Below, piece by piece: positions 26,586 through 33,331 of a DNA stretch of 64,000 nt (position 1 is the stretch's first letter; the number at the start of each line of letters is the position of its first letter). The DNA lies in contig CAWFGV010000005.1 in assembly GCA_963815445.1 (NCBI GenBank), forward strand, positions 124,001 through 188,000, read 5' to 3'. The DNA comes from JANLYC01 sp963815445 (lineage in GTDB: Bacteria > Actinomycetota > Actinomycetes > Propionibacteriales > Nocardioidaceae). Under the pieces are notes generated by a model that worked only from the letters and a program-made list of their open reading frames with translations, did no database searches and had not been told where the DNA came from. Made by a program: the position numbers and the translations under genes.

Positions 26586-26628
26586 TTTACCCCGTCCGAT
26601 CGACGAAGGTCACAAGGAGGTGACACAC

Positions 26629-26916
26629 ATGACTATCAGCGTTCTCGACGCACTCATAGCGAGTGAGGCGACAGACGCGAGTGAGCTGCCCTGCCGGGTC
26701 AATGACGCAGAGCTGTTCTTCGCCGAGTCTCCAGCAGACGTCGAGCTGGCCAAGGCGCTGTGCCGTTCATGCCCCGTGCGGGCCGAATGCCTCTCCGGAG
26801 CAATCGACCGCCACGAACCGTGGGGTGTGTGGGGTGGAGAGCTGCTCGTTTCAGGAGCAGTCGTCGCCCGCAAGCGGCCAAGGGGTAGGCCTCGCAAGTG
26901 TGAGGTTGCGGCCTGA
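26629..26916 (+). CDS. whiB7: WhiB7 transcriptional activator
   Basis: A 95-residue Wbl protein with four iron-sulfur cysteines at 22, 45, 48 and 54, the G-V-W-G-G turn at 66-70 and a C-terminal AT-hook RPRGRPRK at 83-90. The AT-hook separates WhiB7 from other Wbl proteins. It binds the primary sigma factor and A/T-rich DNA to switch on intrinsic antibiotic-resistance genes. AAGGAGG lies 8 nt ahead of the ATG at 26629; an in-frame GTG at 26620 is too close to it. Controlled by the upstream attenuator. Neighbour of uvrD2, as in mycobacteria. Confidence 0.95.
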   Translation: MTISVLDALIASEATDASELPCRVNDAELFFAESPADVELAKALCRSCPVRAECLSGAIDRHEPWGVWGGELLVSGAVVARKRPRGRPRKCEVAA

Positions 26917-27024
26917 CCGTAGCCCCGAGCAGCACGGCAAGCGAGACCGACTGGTCCGCCCAAGCGAACTGAGAGAAGCGAACTTTCGATGACCACAAGC
27001 TTTTTCACGAACAGGAGCACTGAG

Positions 27025-27189
27025 ATGAATCTCATCCATGAAGATCTGGCTCGCGCCCATATGGACGCGCGCCTTCGGCAGGCGCGCGAACTGCGGCTCG
27101 GTAACCAGCTGAGCAAGGCGCGTCGCTTGGCCAACCGGGCCGAGCGTGCCAGCCAGCAGGCCCGCCTGCTTCTCGCCCGCGCTCTCTGA
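27025..27189 (+). CDS. Small basic helical protein, unknown
   Basis: A 54-residue protein, rich in Arg, Ala and Leu, predicted to be mainly helical (RLRQARELRLGNQLSKARR). AGGAGC precedes the ATG at 27025 with good spacing; an upstream in-frame ATG at 26989 would add 12 residues. A hairpin terminator follows. It sits 108 bp behind whiB7 and could be co-transcribed. I do not recognise the family. Confidence 0.55.
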   Translation: MNLIHEDLARAHMDARLRQARELRLGNQLSKARRLANRAERASQQARLLLARAL

Positions 27190-27215
27190 ACAGAACGCGT
27201 CCGGTGAGTCGACAC

Positions 27216-27256
27216 CGACGGCGCTCTGCCCTCCCGATGGGGGCAGGGCGCCGTCG
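27216..27256 (+). terminator. Hairpin downstream of the whiB7 unit
   Basis: CGACGGCG (27216-27223) pairs with CGCCGTCG (27249-27256) and inner CTGCCC with GGGCAG, giving a strong stem followed by CTTCGTTCGT. It separates the whiB7 unit from the convergent hydrolase gene. Confidence 0.65.
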
Positions 27257-27301
27257 CTTCGTTCGTCTACGTCGCGAGGACGCCCATTCGACGCCCGCGG
27301 G

Positions 27302-28702
27302 TCAGCCGCGCTGGTCCACGAGAGGTGTCAGGCGGCCACCGAGGTAGAGGTACTTCGATCCGTCGGCGGCCACGCCAAAGGTCAGGGACGTCCACGGATC
27401 CAGCTCGTGTGAGCGACATACGAAGTTGTCACCGGTCGAGTCAGCAGGGTGCAGCACGAGCGTCTCGGGTCCCTCGTCTCCGATCAGAGCACGGTCGCCG
27501 ATCATCGTCGAGACGACCTGCAGATGGTGGCCCGCCAGCTTGACGTCGAGCCGGCGTGACGTGCGCTCGTACGTGCCGACGTGTCCCTCGAGCCGTCCGG
27601 AGCCTGGCTGCAGCTCCGGCGACACAGGCTCGGGTCCCGGCGGCATCTCCACCCCGGCGTAGGACGCAAAAGCCTCGGCGAACAAGGCCTCATGGACCGA
27701 GTCGGCGCCGGGGGAGTTGGCCAGGAGACAGATGGCCAACCGCGCCTTCGGATCGATCCGCAGGTAGGCCAGCTGGCCGATCGTGCTGCCATCGTGGCCG
27801 ATGATGCGGCGCCCGTCCCAGGTGTTGAGCCGCCAGCCGAGCCCGATCGAGTCTTGCGCGCCGACCGACGGGATCGTGAACTGCGACTCCTGCATGCTCT
27901 GGACCGACGCCGTCGTGAGCAGGCGCGTCCCGTCCGGCGTCAGACCGCCGTCGAGATGCAGCCGAGCGAACGCGAGCAGGTCGTGCGCGCTGGCGCTGAT
28001 CAGACCCGCTGGGCCTACGCTGCGCGGCAGCTGCCAGGTCGTCACCGGCTCGTCCTGCCGAGGGCGTTCTCGGTGCCCGACAGCCGCACGGCGCAGGATC
28101 GCCTCCTCGGGCAGGGTGACCGTGTCCGTCAGTCCCAGCGGGTCGATCAGGCGCGCCCGCAGTGAACGGTCCCACGGTTGTTCGTCGAGCCGCTCGATGA
28201 TCCGTCCGAGGACGACGAACCCGGCATTGCAGTAGGAGTAGGCCGCGCCCACGGCATGCGTGCGCGGCGCATCGAAGAGTCCGTCGACGTACCTCTCGAC
28301 GCAGTCGTCTCCCCGGCCGGTGTCGGTGAAGATGTCGCCGTCGAGACCGCTGGTATGGGTGAGGAGATGCCGCACCTCGATGTCGGCCGCGGCATCCGGT
28401 CGGCCGATCCGTACGCCGGGCAGCACATCGGCGACCGCGCTGTCGAGGGTGAGGCGGCCTTCCTCCACGAGCTGAAGGATCATCGTGGTGGTCCACAGCT
28501 TGGTGATGGAGCCGATCTGGAACACGGTGTCTGCCGTGGTTCTCACGCCGGTGGCTGCGTTGACGACGCCATGCGCGACCGTGACCTCGCGGTCTGCGGC
28601 AAGAATGCCCAGCGTCGCTCCTGGCACACCCGCTTGTGCTGCGACCTGGCTGAGCCGACTGGTCCAGTGGCCGATGTCGTCGTCGGTGGGTGCGGTCACC
28701 AT
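27302..28702 (-). CDS. Serine beta-lactamase-like hydrolase
   Basis: A 466-residue protein of the class C beta-lactamase/penicillin-binding fold. The nucleophile motif is S-I-T-K (GSITKLWTT), the second motif Y-C-N (YSYCNAG) and the third H-D-G (IGHDGST). No signal peptide is seen, so it is probably cytosolic, which fits family esterases or D-aminopeptidases better than a secreted beta-lactamase. A C-terminal extension of about 120 residues follows the catalytic domain. Substrate unknown. It stands alone between the whiB7 unit and a divergent small gene. Confidence 0.85.
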   Translation of the reverse strand: MVTAPTDDDIGHWTSRLSQVAAQAGVPGATLGILAADREVTVAHGVVNAATGVRTTADTVFQIGSITKLWTTTMILQLVEEGRLTLDSAVADVLPGVRIGRPDAAADIEVRHLLTHTSGLDGDIFTDTGRGDDCVERYVDGLFDAPRTHAVGAAYSYCNAGFVVLGRIIERLDEQPWDRSLRARLIDPLGLTDTVTLPEEAILRRAAVGHRERPRQDEPVTTWQLPRSVGPAGLISASAHDLLAFARLHLDGGLTPDGTRLLTTASVQSMQESQFTIPSVGAQDSIGLGWRLNTWDGRRIIGHDGSTIGQLAYLRIDPKARLAICLLANSPGADSVHEALFAEAFASYAGVEMPPGPEPVSPELQPGSGRLEGHVGTYERTSRRLDVKLAGHHLQVVSTMIGDRALIGDEGPETLVLHPADSTGDNFVCRSHELDPWTSLTFGVAADGSKYLYLGGRLTPLVDQRG

Positions 28703-28749
28703 CAGTCCACGCTAGTCATCACGCGGTCGTGCGTGCTTGAGTGGGGTGC

Positions 28750-28944
28750 ATGGTCGTGTGTGACTTCTGCGGTACTCCGGCCCCGTCCACCCGAGCCGCC
28801 GGCGACTCCGCCGAAGAGGCCGATGACGTGCCCTTCACCTGGGTCACGTCGGTCGAGAACGGCAAGCGCCGCCTCTACTGCGACCGGTGTTCTCGCGACC
28901 ACCTGCGCGCCATCGAGTCCAAGCTCGATGCCGAATGGTGGTGA
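28750..28944 (+). CDS. Small zinc-ribbon-like protein
   Basis: A 64-residue protein with two CxxC pairs (CDFC near the start and CDRC in the second half), acidic in the middle. It is likely to bind one zinc ion. I do not recognise a named family. The start ATG at 28750 is chosen over GTG 28741 because the first cysteine pair follows directly. It converges with the AarF-type gene, 13 bp apart. Confidence 0.6.
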   Translation: MVVCDFCGTPAPSTRAAGDSAEEADDVPFTWVTSVENGKRRLYCDRCSRDHLRAIESKLDAEWW

Positions 28945-28957
28945 GCCAGCCGGATGT

Positions 28958-30289
28958 TCAGGCCGTCGGTTCGTCGTCGGCGAATCCCGGCAACGAGTCA
29001 GCGAGCATCGACGCGAACGCGGCCTCGGCCCCTAGCTGCGACAGCACCCCGATGCCGCCGAGCCAGACCCGGTGGATCAGCAGGTACTCCGGCGGCAGGT
29101 TGATCTTCAGCACCGTCGTGTAGCCCGGGGAGCGTGGATCGTTGATGCGGGCGAACTGGCCGCGCATCCACTCCCGGCTGAACTGGAAGGTCGGCGTGGT
29201 GGCCGGCTCGATGAACGGATGCAGGTAGGCACGCAGCGACTCGACGTCGATCTGCACCCCTGGCTTGACGAATCCCAACGTGCGAAGGCCATCGAGGACT
29301 GCTTCGTAGTCGTCGGCAGCGGCATACCTCAGCAGGACGCCGATGTCACGGGGGAGCTGACCATTGGGGAGCCGAGCCACGGCTCCGTAGTCGACGACGC
29401 CGACGCGACCGTCCGGCAAGAGTCGGAAGTTGCCGGGGTGGGGGTCGGCGTGGAGCAGGCCGGCTCGTGCCGGCCCGGAGAACAGGAAGCGCACGTAGAT
29501 CTCGCCGTAGCGATCTCGCTCGGCCTGCGTGCCCTCGGCGATGAGCCGGGCCAGCGAGCGATCCGACTCGAGCCACTCCGACACCAGCAGCCGTTCGGTG
29601 TGGGTCACGACCTGAGGTACGACGACCTCGGGGTCGTCGACGAACGCGTCAGCGAACCGCTGCTGAGCGTCGGCCTCGAGCCGGTAGTCCAGCTCTTCGG
29701 CCACGCGGTCCTGCAGCTCCTTGACCAGCGGCTTGATGTCGATGCCGGGGATCCAGCCGGCGAACAGGCGCGCGGCGCGGCCGATCTGACGCAGGTCGCT
29801 GAGCAACGCCTCACCGGCGCCGGGGTACTGGATCTTGACGGCCACGTCACGGCCGTCGGACCACACCGCCCGGTGGACCTGCCCGATCGAGGCGGCTGCG
29901 GCAGGGTTGTCGTCGAACGAGGTGAAGTGGGTCCGCCAGGAAGGCCCGAGCTCGCGGGCCAGCACGGTGTGGACCACCGAGGCGGGCATCGGGGGAGCAG
30001 CGTCCTGCAACTGGGTGAGCGTGGCGCGGTACGGCGCGACGAGAGCCTCGGGCAGCGCCGACTCGAAGACGGACAGCGCCTGGCCGAACTTCATGGCGCC
30101 ACCCTTGAGCTCACCCAGAACCTTGAACAGCTGCTCGGCGGTCGCCTGCTGCATCGAGGTGGCGATGGCCTCGGCCGGTGCGCCGCCCAGCCGCCTGCCG
30201 AGTCCGAGCGTGGCGCGACCGGCATACCCCAACGGCAAGGACGCGAGCCGCGCAGTGCGGGCAACGGTCTTGCGGGGAAGGTCGCTCAT
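28958..30289 (-). CDS. AarF/ABC1/UbiB-family atypical kinase
   Basis: A 443-residue protein with the family hallmark K-x-G-Q (LKGGAMKFGQ), the nucleotide-loop AAAASIGQVH, the catalytic block LLHADPHPGN and the metal-binding VVDYGAV. UbiB-type proteins are atypical kinases or ATPases that support isoprenoid-quinone or lipid metabolism. Here it corresponds to Rv3197, which lies next to whiB7 in mycobacteria. Its ATG at 30289 overlaps the TGA of the upstream gene (ATGA), so the two are coupled. Confidence 0.88.
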   Translation of the reverse strand: MSDLPRKTVARTARLASLPLGYAGRATLGLGRRLGGAPAEAIATSMQQATAEQLFKVLGELKGGAMKFGQALSVFESALPEALVAPYRATLTQLQDAAPPMPASVVHTVLARELGPSWRTHFTSFDDNPAAAASIGQVHRAVWSDGRDVAVKIQYPGAGEALLSDLRQIGRAARLFAGWIPGIDIKPLVKELQDRVAEELDYRLEADAQQRFADAFVDDPEVVVPQVVTHTERLLVSEWLESDRSLARLIAEGTQAERDRYGEIYVRFLFSGPARAGLLHADPHPGNFRLLPDGRVGVVDYGAVARLPNGQLPRDIGVLLRYAAADDYEAVLDGLRTLGFVKPGVQIDVESLRAYLHPFIEPATTPTFQFSREWMRGQFARINDPRSPGYTTVLKINLPPEYLLIHRVWLGGIGVLSQLGAEAAFASMLADSLPGFADDEPTA

Positions 30290-31176
30290 GCCCCCATTGT
30301 GTCCTGCCACAGCGGCCAACCACACCCGCACGCCGGATCTGCGTCAGTTCGGTCGAGCGTGATATGGCCAACACCCAGGGGGATCTCGATCGTGCGGCCC
30401 CACGTCTGCGGCTGCAGGTCGCCTGCCCACAAGGAGAGCTCCATCGCCGCCCACGTAGCGACGAGGGTGGCGAGCAAAGGGTCACAGGCGTGGACGTGGC
30501 CGCGCGGGATGCTGGCGGACTCCACGAGCGTCGGCCAGGCCGGGTCGTGGTGAGCGCGGGTCCGGTCGACGCACCGGAGGCAGGCAGTGGTGCCGGGCTG
30601 GACGAACGGTCCGACGACGCCGACGAGCTCGCGCACCAGCGCCCAGAGGTGAGGACGTCCGTCCGCCATGACGTCGTCCGACAGCGATCGGGTCGGCTCC
30701 TGATCGGAGGCCACCACGACGAGGTCGGCGTTGCCGGGGTCATGCACCAGCCCCACCCGCGGGAGCAGGCCGCGGATGCCATCGGCCACCTGGCCTTCGC
30801 CCCAGACGTCGATGGCGTGGCCGGACCGCGCGGCCACCACATCGGCGGCGCGGCCATGCGGGCCGACGAGCAGCCACGTGGCGGCCCAGGCTGGTTCGGA
30901 GAGGCTGCCCCGCAGATGATGAGGGTGATCGACCACGGCGCCCGCGTCGATCAGCGTGTCCAGGGCCGCCTGCGCGTCGTCCACGTCGACTCCGGCTCGG
31001 CGGGCTGCCGTGAGGACGACTGCCGTCACGTCACGGATGCCGTCGATCGTGCCGAGCACCGCCTGCAGGGCCGGGGAGTCGGCCAGCACGGCGACGCCGG
31101 GCCAGTCGAGACCGAGCTGAACGGTGTGGAGATCGCGGCGGAGCACCTGCAGTCCGGGGCGGAGCTGGGGACGCAC
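30286..31176 (-). CDS. ThiF/cyclodehydratase-like protein (Rv3196 type)
   Basis: A 296-residue protein. The N-terminal part resembles the leader-binding wing of cyclodehydratase or TOMM proteins (RPGLQVLRRD...VQLGLDWPGV) and the C-terminal part a degenerate E1/ThiF fold. Two cysteine pairs, CLRC and CGCG, probably hold zinc. An ATP-binding GxGGxG motif is not obvious, so adenylation may be lost. No YcaO partner or precursor peptide gene is visible nearby, which argues against a peptide-natural-product cluster. Its conserved pairing with the AarF-type kinase suggests a shared unknown role. Confidence 0.75.
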   Translation of the reverse strand: MRPQLRPGLQVLRRDLHTVQLGLDWPGVAVLADSPALQAVLGTIDGIRDVTAVVLTAARRAGVDVDDAQAALDTLIDAGAVVDHPHHLRGSLSEPAWAATWLLVGPHGRAADVVAARSGHAIDVWGEGQVADGIRGLLPRVGLVHDPGNADLVVVASDQEPTRSLSDDVMADGRPHLWALVRELVGVVGPFVQPGTTACLRCVDRTRAHHDPAWPTLVESASIPRGHVHACDPLLATLVATWAAMELSLWAGDLQPQTWGRTIEIPLGVGHITLDRTDADPACGCGWPLWQDTMGA

Positions 31177-31301
31177 GATGCCTCCTGATGATGGGCCGGG
31201 TGCACGCTCGGTCCATGCCGAGCGCGGATACCGGGCAGCATGCCAGGGCGGCCGCCGCGGCGGGGGCGGTCATCCACAGGAACGCTCCGAGCGCGGACGC
31301 A

Positions 31302-31335
31302 CGAAAGGCGGGGTCCCTCGGGACCCCGCCTTTCG
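31302..31335 (-). terminator. Terminator of the DUF5679 gene
   Basis: CGAAAGGCGGGGTCC (31302-31316) pairs perfectly over 15 bp with 31321-31335 around a 4-nt loop. It lies 35 bp beyond the stop codon of the DUF5679 gene. The symmetric sequence could work for both strands. Confidence 0.75.
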
Positions 31336-31370
31336 ACGTCGTGCTCAGCTGATGCTGGCTGTGGCCTTTT

Positions 31371-31529
31371 TCAGGCCTTGCCGAGGATGCGGTTCAGGTT
31401 GGTGCCGCACACCGGGCACTTGCCCTTGGCCATGCGGGTGCCCTTGTCATTGACGTGCACCTCGCCGCTTGACTCGCGCTTGGCCTTGCACTTCACGCAG
31501 TAGAACTCGCCCTTCCAGGTCTCCGCCAT
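31371..31529 (-). CDS. DUF5679 small zinc-ribbon protein
   Basis: A 52-residue protein beginning MAETWKGEFYCVKC with Cys11 and Cys14 and a second pair in KCPVCGT (Cys38 and Cys41). This is the compact DUF5679 ribbon common in actinobacteria and archaea; function unknown. GAGGAGG lies a few bases ahead of the ATG at 31529. A strong terminator follows. It stands between the ThiF-like gene and the metallopeptidase gene. Confidence 0.8.
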   Translation of the reverse strand: MAETWKGEFYCVKCKAKRESSGEVHVNDKGTRMAKGKCPVCGTNLNRILGKA

Positions 31530-31749
31530 GACGGGCCTCCTCTTCGTCTTAGGGCGGTCATCGGGAGGGTCCCGCTGACCGCATGTTGCGGTTGGTCACG
31601 ACGGAGGACTCGTGTGGAGAATCCCGCCGGGCCGAGTGGAGGTCCACCGGCGACCTCGCGTCACACTACGTCAGGCGGGGACGGTTGGGTATTCGCCACA
31701 GCGCGTCGAGAGTATTTAACGCTCAGCCCAGCGGATATTTCGGGCCATT

Positions 31750-32346
31750 TCAGGCGTCATTCGGTGTGATCTCATCCACGTCGCCACCGAGGTCGTCGAG
31801 GTGGTCGTCCGCGGGGGTCGAGCCCGGCGGTGGCTCGAGGTGGCTGGCCGTCGAAACGCCTTCGAGAAAGCCCCGCGCCCGCTCGGTCATGTCGTAGCGC
31901 TTCAGCCAGGCCCAGAAGTCGTCGTCGTGGCCGGGCTCGAGCAGATGGGTCAGCTCATGCAGCAGCACGTAGTCGATGACGTATGCCGGCATGCCCTGCA
32001 GTCGCTCGGAGAGCCGGATCGTGCCATCGGCAGGCGTGCACGAGCCCCAGCGGGCGCGCTGGTTGGCAACCCATCGAACTGACGTGGGCCGGGCCCGTCC
32101 CTCGAGGTACTTGCGGGACAGCAGGACCGCGCGCTGCTCCAGGTCGCTGTCGCTGGGCCGGCGGCGACGCTCGGCGCGGGTGACGCGCTGCACCATCGTC
32201 GCCACCCACTCCTGCTCCTCGCCGCGCGACATCCGGGCCGGGATCATGACCACGATCGTGTCGCCGTCGCGGTAGGCCGACACGGTGCGGGTACGACGCC
32301 GCGAGCGGCGTACCTCGACCGTGGGCTCAGTCGACGCGGGGTCCAT
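31750..32346 (-). CDS. YgjP/DUF45-type zinc metallopeptidase
   Basis: A 198-residue protein with zinc motif HELTH (His130, Glu131, His134) and a third ligand in EPGHDDDFW (about 140). The preceding block RWVANQRARWGSCTPADG is the YgjP (SprT-like/M48-like) signature that packs against the active site. Cytosolic; substrates of the family are poorly known. The start ATG at 32346 fits the -10 box 6 nt upstream. The C-terminal 30 residues are acidic. Confidence 0.88.
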   Translation of the reverse strand: MDPASTEPTVEVRRSRRRTRTVSAYRDGDTIVVMIPARMSRGEEQEWVATMVQRVTRAERRRRPSDSDLEQRAVLLSRKYLEGRARPTSVRWVANQRARWGSCTPADGTIRLSERLQGMPAYVIDYVLLHELTHLLEPGHDDDFWAWLKRYDMTERARGFLEGVSTASHLEPPPGSTPADDHLDDLGGDVDEITPNDA

Positions 32347-32352
32347 CGGGCC

Positions 32353-32358
32353 AACCTA
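32353..32358 (-). promoter_or_regulatory. -10 box for leaderless metallopeptidase gene
   Basis: On the minus strand TAGGTT ends 6 nt before the ATG at 32346 and no Shine-Dalgarno sequence separates them, which fits a leaderless transcript. The DnaA-box array lies further upstream of this gene. Confidence 0.45.
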
Positions 32359-32426
32359 GCCGCTGACAGCGACCAGATCGTGGAGGACAAGACGGTCGAT
32401 ACGGTGTCTACGCCGGAAGGTTTTTT

Positions 32427-32596
32427 CTGTCCACACCGGTGGACGGTGAGATTGTGGAAAAGACCTGTTCACTGTGGTCCCTTCCCCGCGCTGATCAGGA
32501 GCGCTGCACAGGCCGAACTCGGTTGTCCACGAGTTGTCCACATCGGTGGACAGACTTCCCCACACCTTTTCCACAGAGTTATCCACAGCCGTGGAC
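32427..32596. promoter_or_regulatory. DnaA-box array
   Basis: Boxes close to TTGTCCACA/TTATCCACA occur at 32427 (CTGTCCACA), 32453 (TTTTCCACA, minus), 32523 (TTGTCCACG), 32534 (TTGTCCACA, perfect), 32545 (CTGTCCACC, minus), 32556 (TTCCCCACA), 32567 (TTTTCCACA) and 32579 (TTATCCACA, perfect). The last six are spaced 11-12 bp, about one helical turn. Three times a box is followed by an inverted half (TCCACA-n-C-G/C-GTGGAC, at 32430, 32537 and 32582). The 440-bp gap between the metallopeptidase and Nudix genes holds no protein gene. dnaA and dnaN are not in the window. Confidence 0.7.
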
Positions 32597-32615
32597 GGAG
32601 GACCGGGCGTTCGCG

Positions 32616-32645
32616 TTGACCGGGGGCCACGGCGACCTCTAGCGT
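32616..32645 (+). promoter_or_regulatory. Promoter next to the DnaA-box array
   Basis: TTGACC (32616-32621) and TAGCGT (32640-32645) are 18 bp apart, close to the housekeeping consensus, and point right. The last DnaA box ends 28 bp upstream, where DnaA could repress or activate. No protein gene follows on this strand. Confidence 0.5.
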
Positions 32646-32651
32646 CTGAGC

Positions 32652-32727
32652 ATCGATGAGGCCCCCGGGATAACGGAGGCGTTCGCAAGGGGAAGGCGAG
32701 CGTTGTCCGCGGCCCGGGGGTCTCGTT
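32652..32727 (+). ncRNA. Candidate structured RNA
   Basis: Starting at the expected initiation point of the promoter at 32616, the transcript can fold into a 12-bp stem (32658-32669 with 32713-32724, one G-U pair). It encloses an inner 8-bp hairpin (32679-32686 with 32696-32703). No protein frame with a ribosome site is visible on this strand. I do not recognise a known RNA family. Based on promoter plus folding only. Confidence 0.3.
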
Positions 32728-32787
32728 GGCTGTAACGGGCTCCCCGCCACGCACCGCTCTTGCGCTTCGACGGAGGCGCGGGGATGT

Positions 32788-33327
32788 TCAGGTGGCCACA
32801 GCCCACCCGACGAGCTCCCGCAGAGGGGCGTCCAGCCCGACGGGCAGGTCGTCGCGGCCGAACCAGCGCACGTCGATCGACTCATCACTCGCCTGCGGCC
32901 GCGACGCGAACGGGGCCACAGCGACGTACCGCACGTCGAGATGGTGCGACGGCCGGATCGGTCCGCATCGCACCTCGTGGATGCTCAGCTGGGTCGGCTG
33001 CTCGTCCACCAGCTCCAGGTCGGCGATCCCCGACTCCTCGACCGCCTCACGCAGCGCCGCCGCATGCAGTGCCCCGTCGGTGTCCTCGCAGTGTCCGCCG
33101 AACTGCATCCACATCTCATAGCGCCGGTGCAGGTTGAGCAGGACGGCGTCGCGGTCAGCGTTGACGACCAGAACGCTCGCCGTGATGTGGTCGGGATGAC
33201 AGTCCCGGGTCAACCCGTCGGGGCGCTCCCGTAGGTGGTTGAGGTATGTCGATCGAAGATCTCGCTGCTCGTCGTTGGGCGGACGCCAACGGGACAGCGA
33301 CGACCACGCGTCGTCGTACAGGGTCAT
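32788..33327 (-). CDS. Nudix hydrolase
   Basis: A 179-residue protein with the Nudix box GGHCEDTDGALHAAALREAV followed by EESG, giving the required G-x5-E-x7-REAVEESG pattern. An upstream segment HITASVLVVNADRDAVLLNLH forms the usual strand pair. It should hydrolyse a nucleoside diphosphate-linked substrate; which one is unknown. The start ATG at 33327 lies 4 bp after the stop of the metalloprotease gene upstream, so the two form an operon. The longer open frame is antisense-like. Confidence 0.87.
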   Translation of the reverse strand: MTLYDDAWSSLSRWRPPNDEQRDLRSTYLNHLRERPDGLTRDCHPDHITASVLVVNADRDAVLLNLHRRYEMWMQFGGHCEDTDGALHAAALREAVEESGIADLELVDEQPTQLSIHEVRCGPIRPSHHLDVRYVAVAPFASRPQASDESIDVRWFGRDDLPVGLDAPLRELVGWAVAT

Positions 33328-33331
33328 GTGG

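Larger units (their letters stand above)
26202..26628 (+). promoter_or_regulatory. whiB7 attenuator leader
   Basis: A leader of about 420 nt separates promoter and whiB7. It starts with a hairpin (CTGCAGAG...CTCTGCAG, about 26209-26234). It then encodes a 71-codon peptide with a strong ribosome site. A 7-bp hairpin (26519-26525 with 26529-26535) covers the peptide's stop codon, and an intrinsic terminator follows. This layout suits ribosome-mediated attenuation: slowed translation of the peptide would change folding and let transcription reach whiB7. Mycobacterial whiB7 is known to use a uORF and early termination. Confidence 0.7.

Noticed and set aside
30286..31176. Peptide natural-product (TOMM) cluster
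   Set aside because: The cyclodehydratase-like gene has no YcaO partner, precursor peptide or dehydrogenase next to it, and its partner is the AarF-type kinase as in mycobacteria.
32427..32596. Chromosomal origin oriC
   Set aside because: Actinobacterial origins lie between dnaA and dnaN, neither of which is here; the neighbours belong to the Rv3195-like block. The possibility is kept only as a test for the array.
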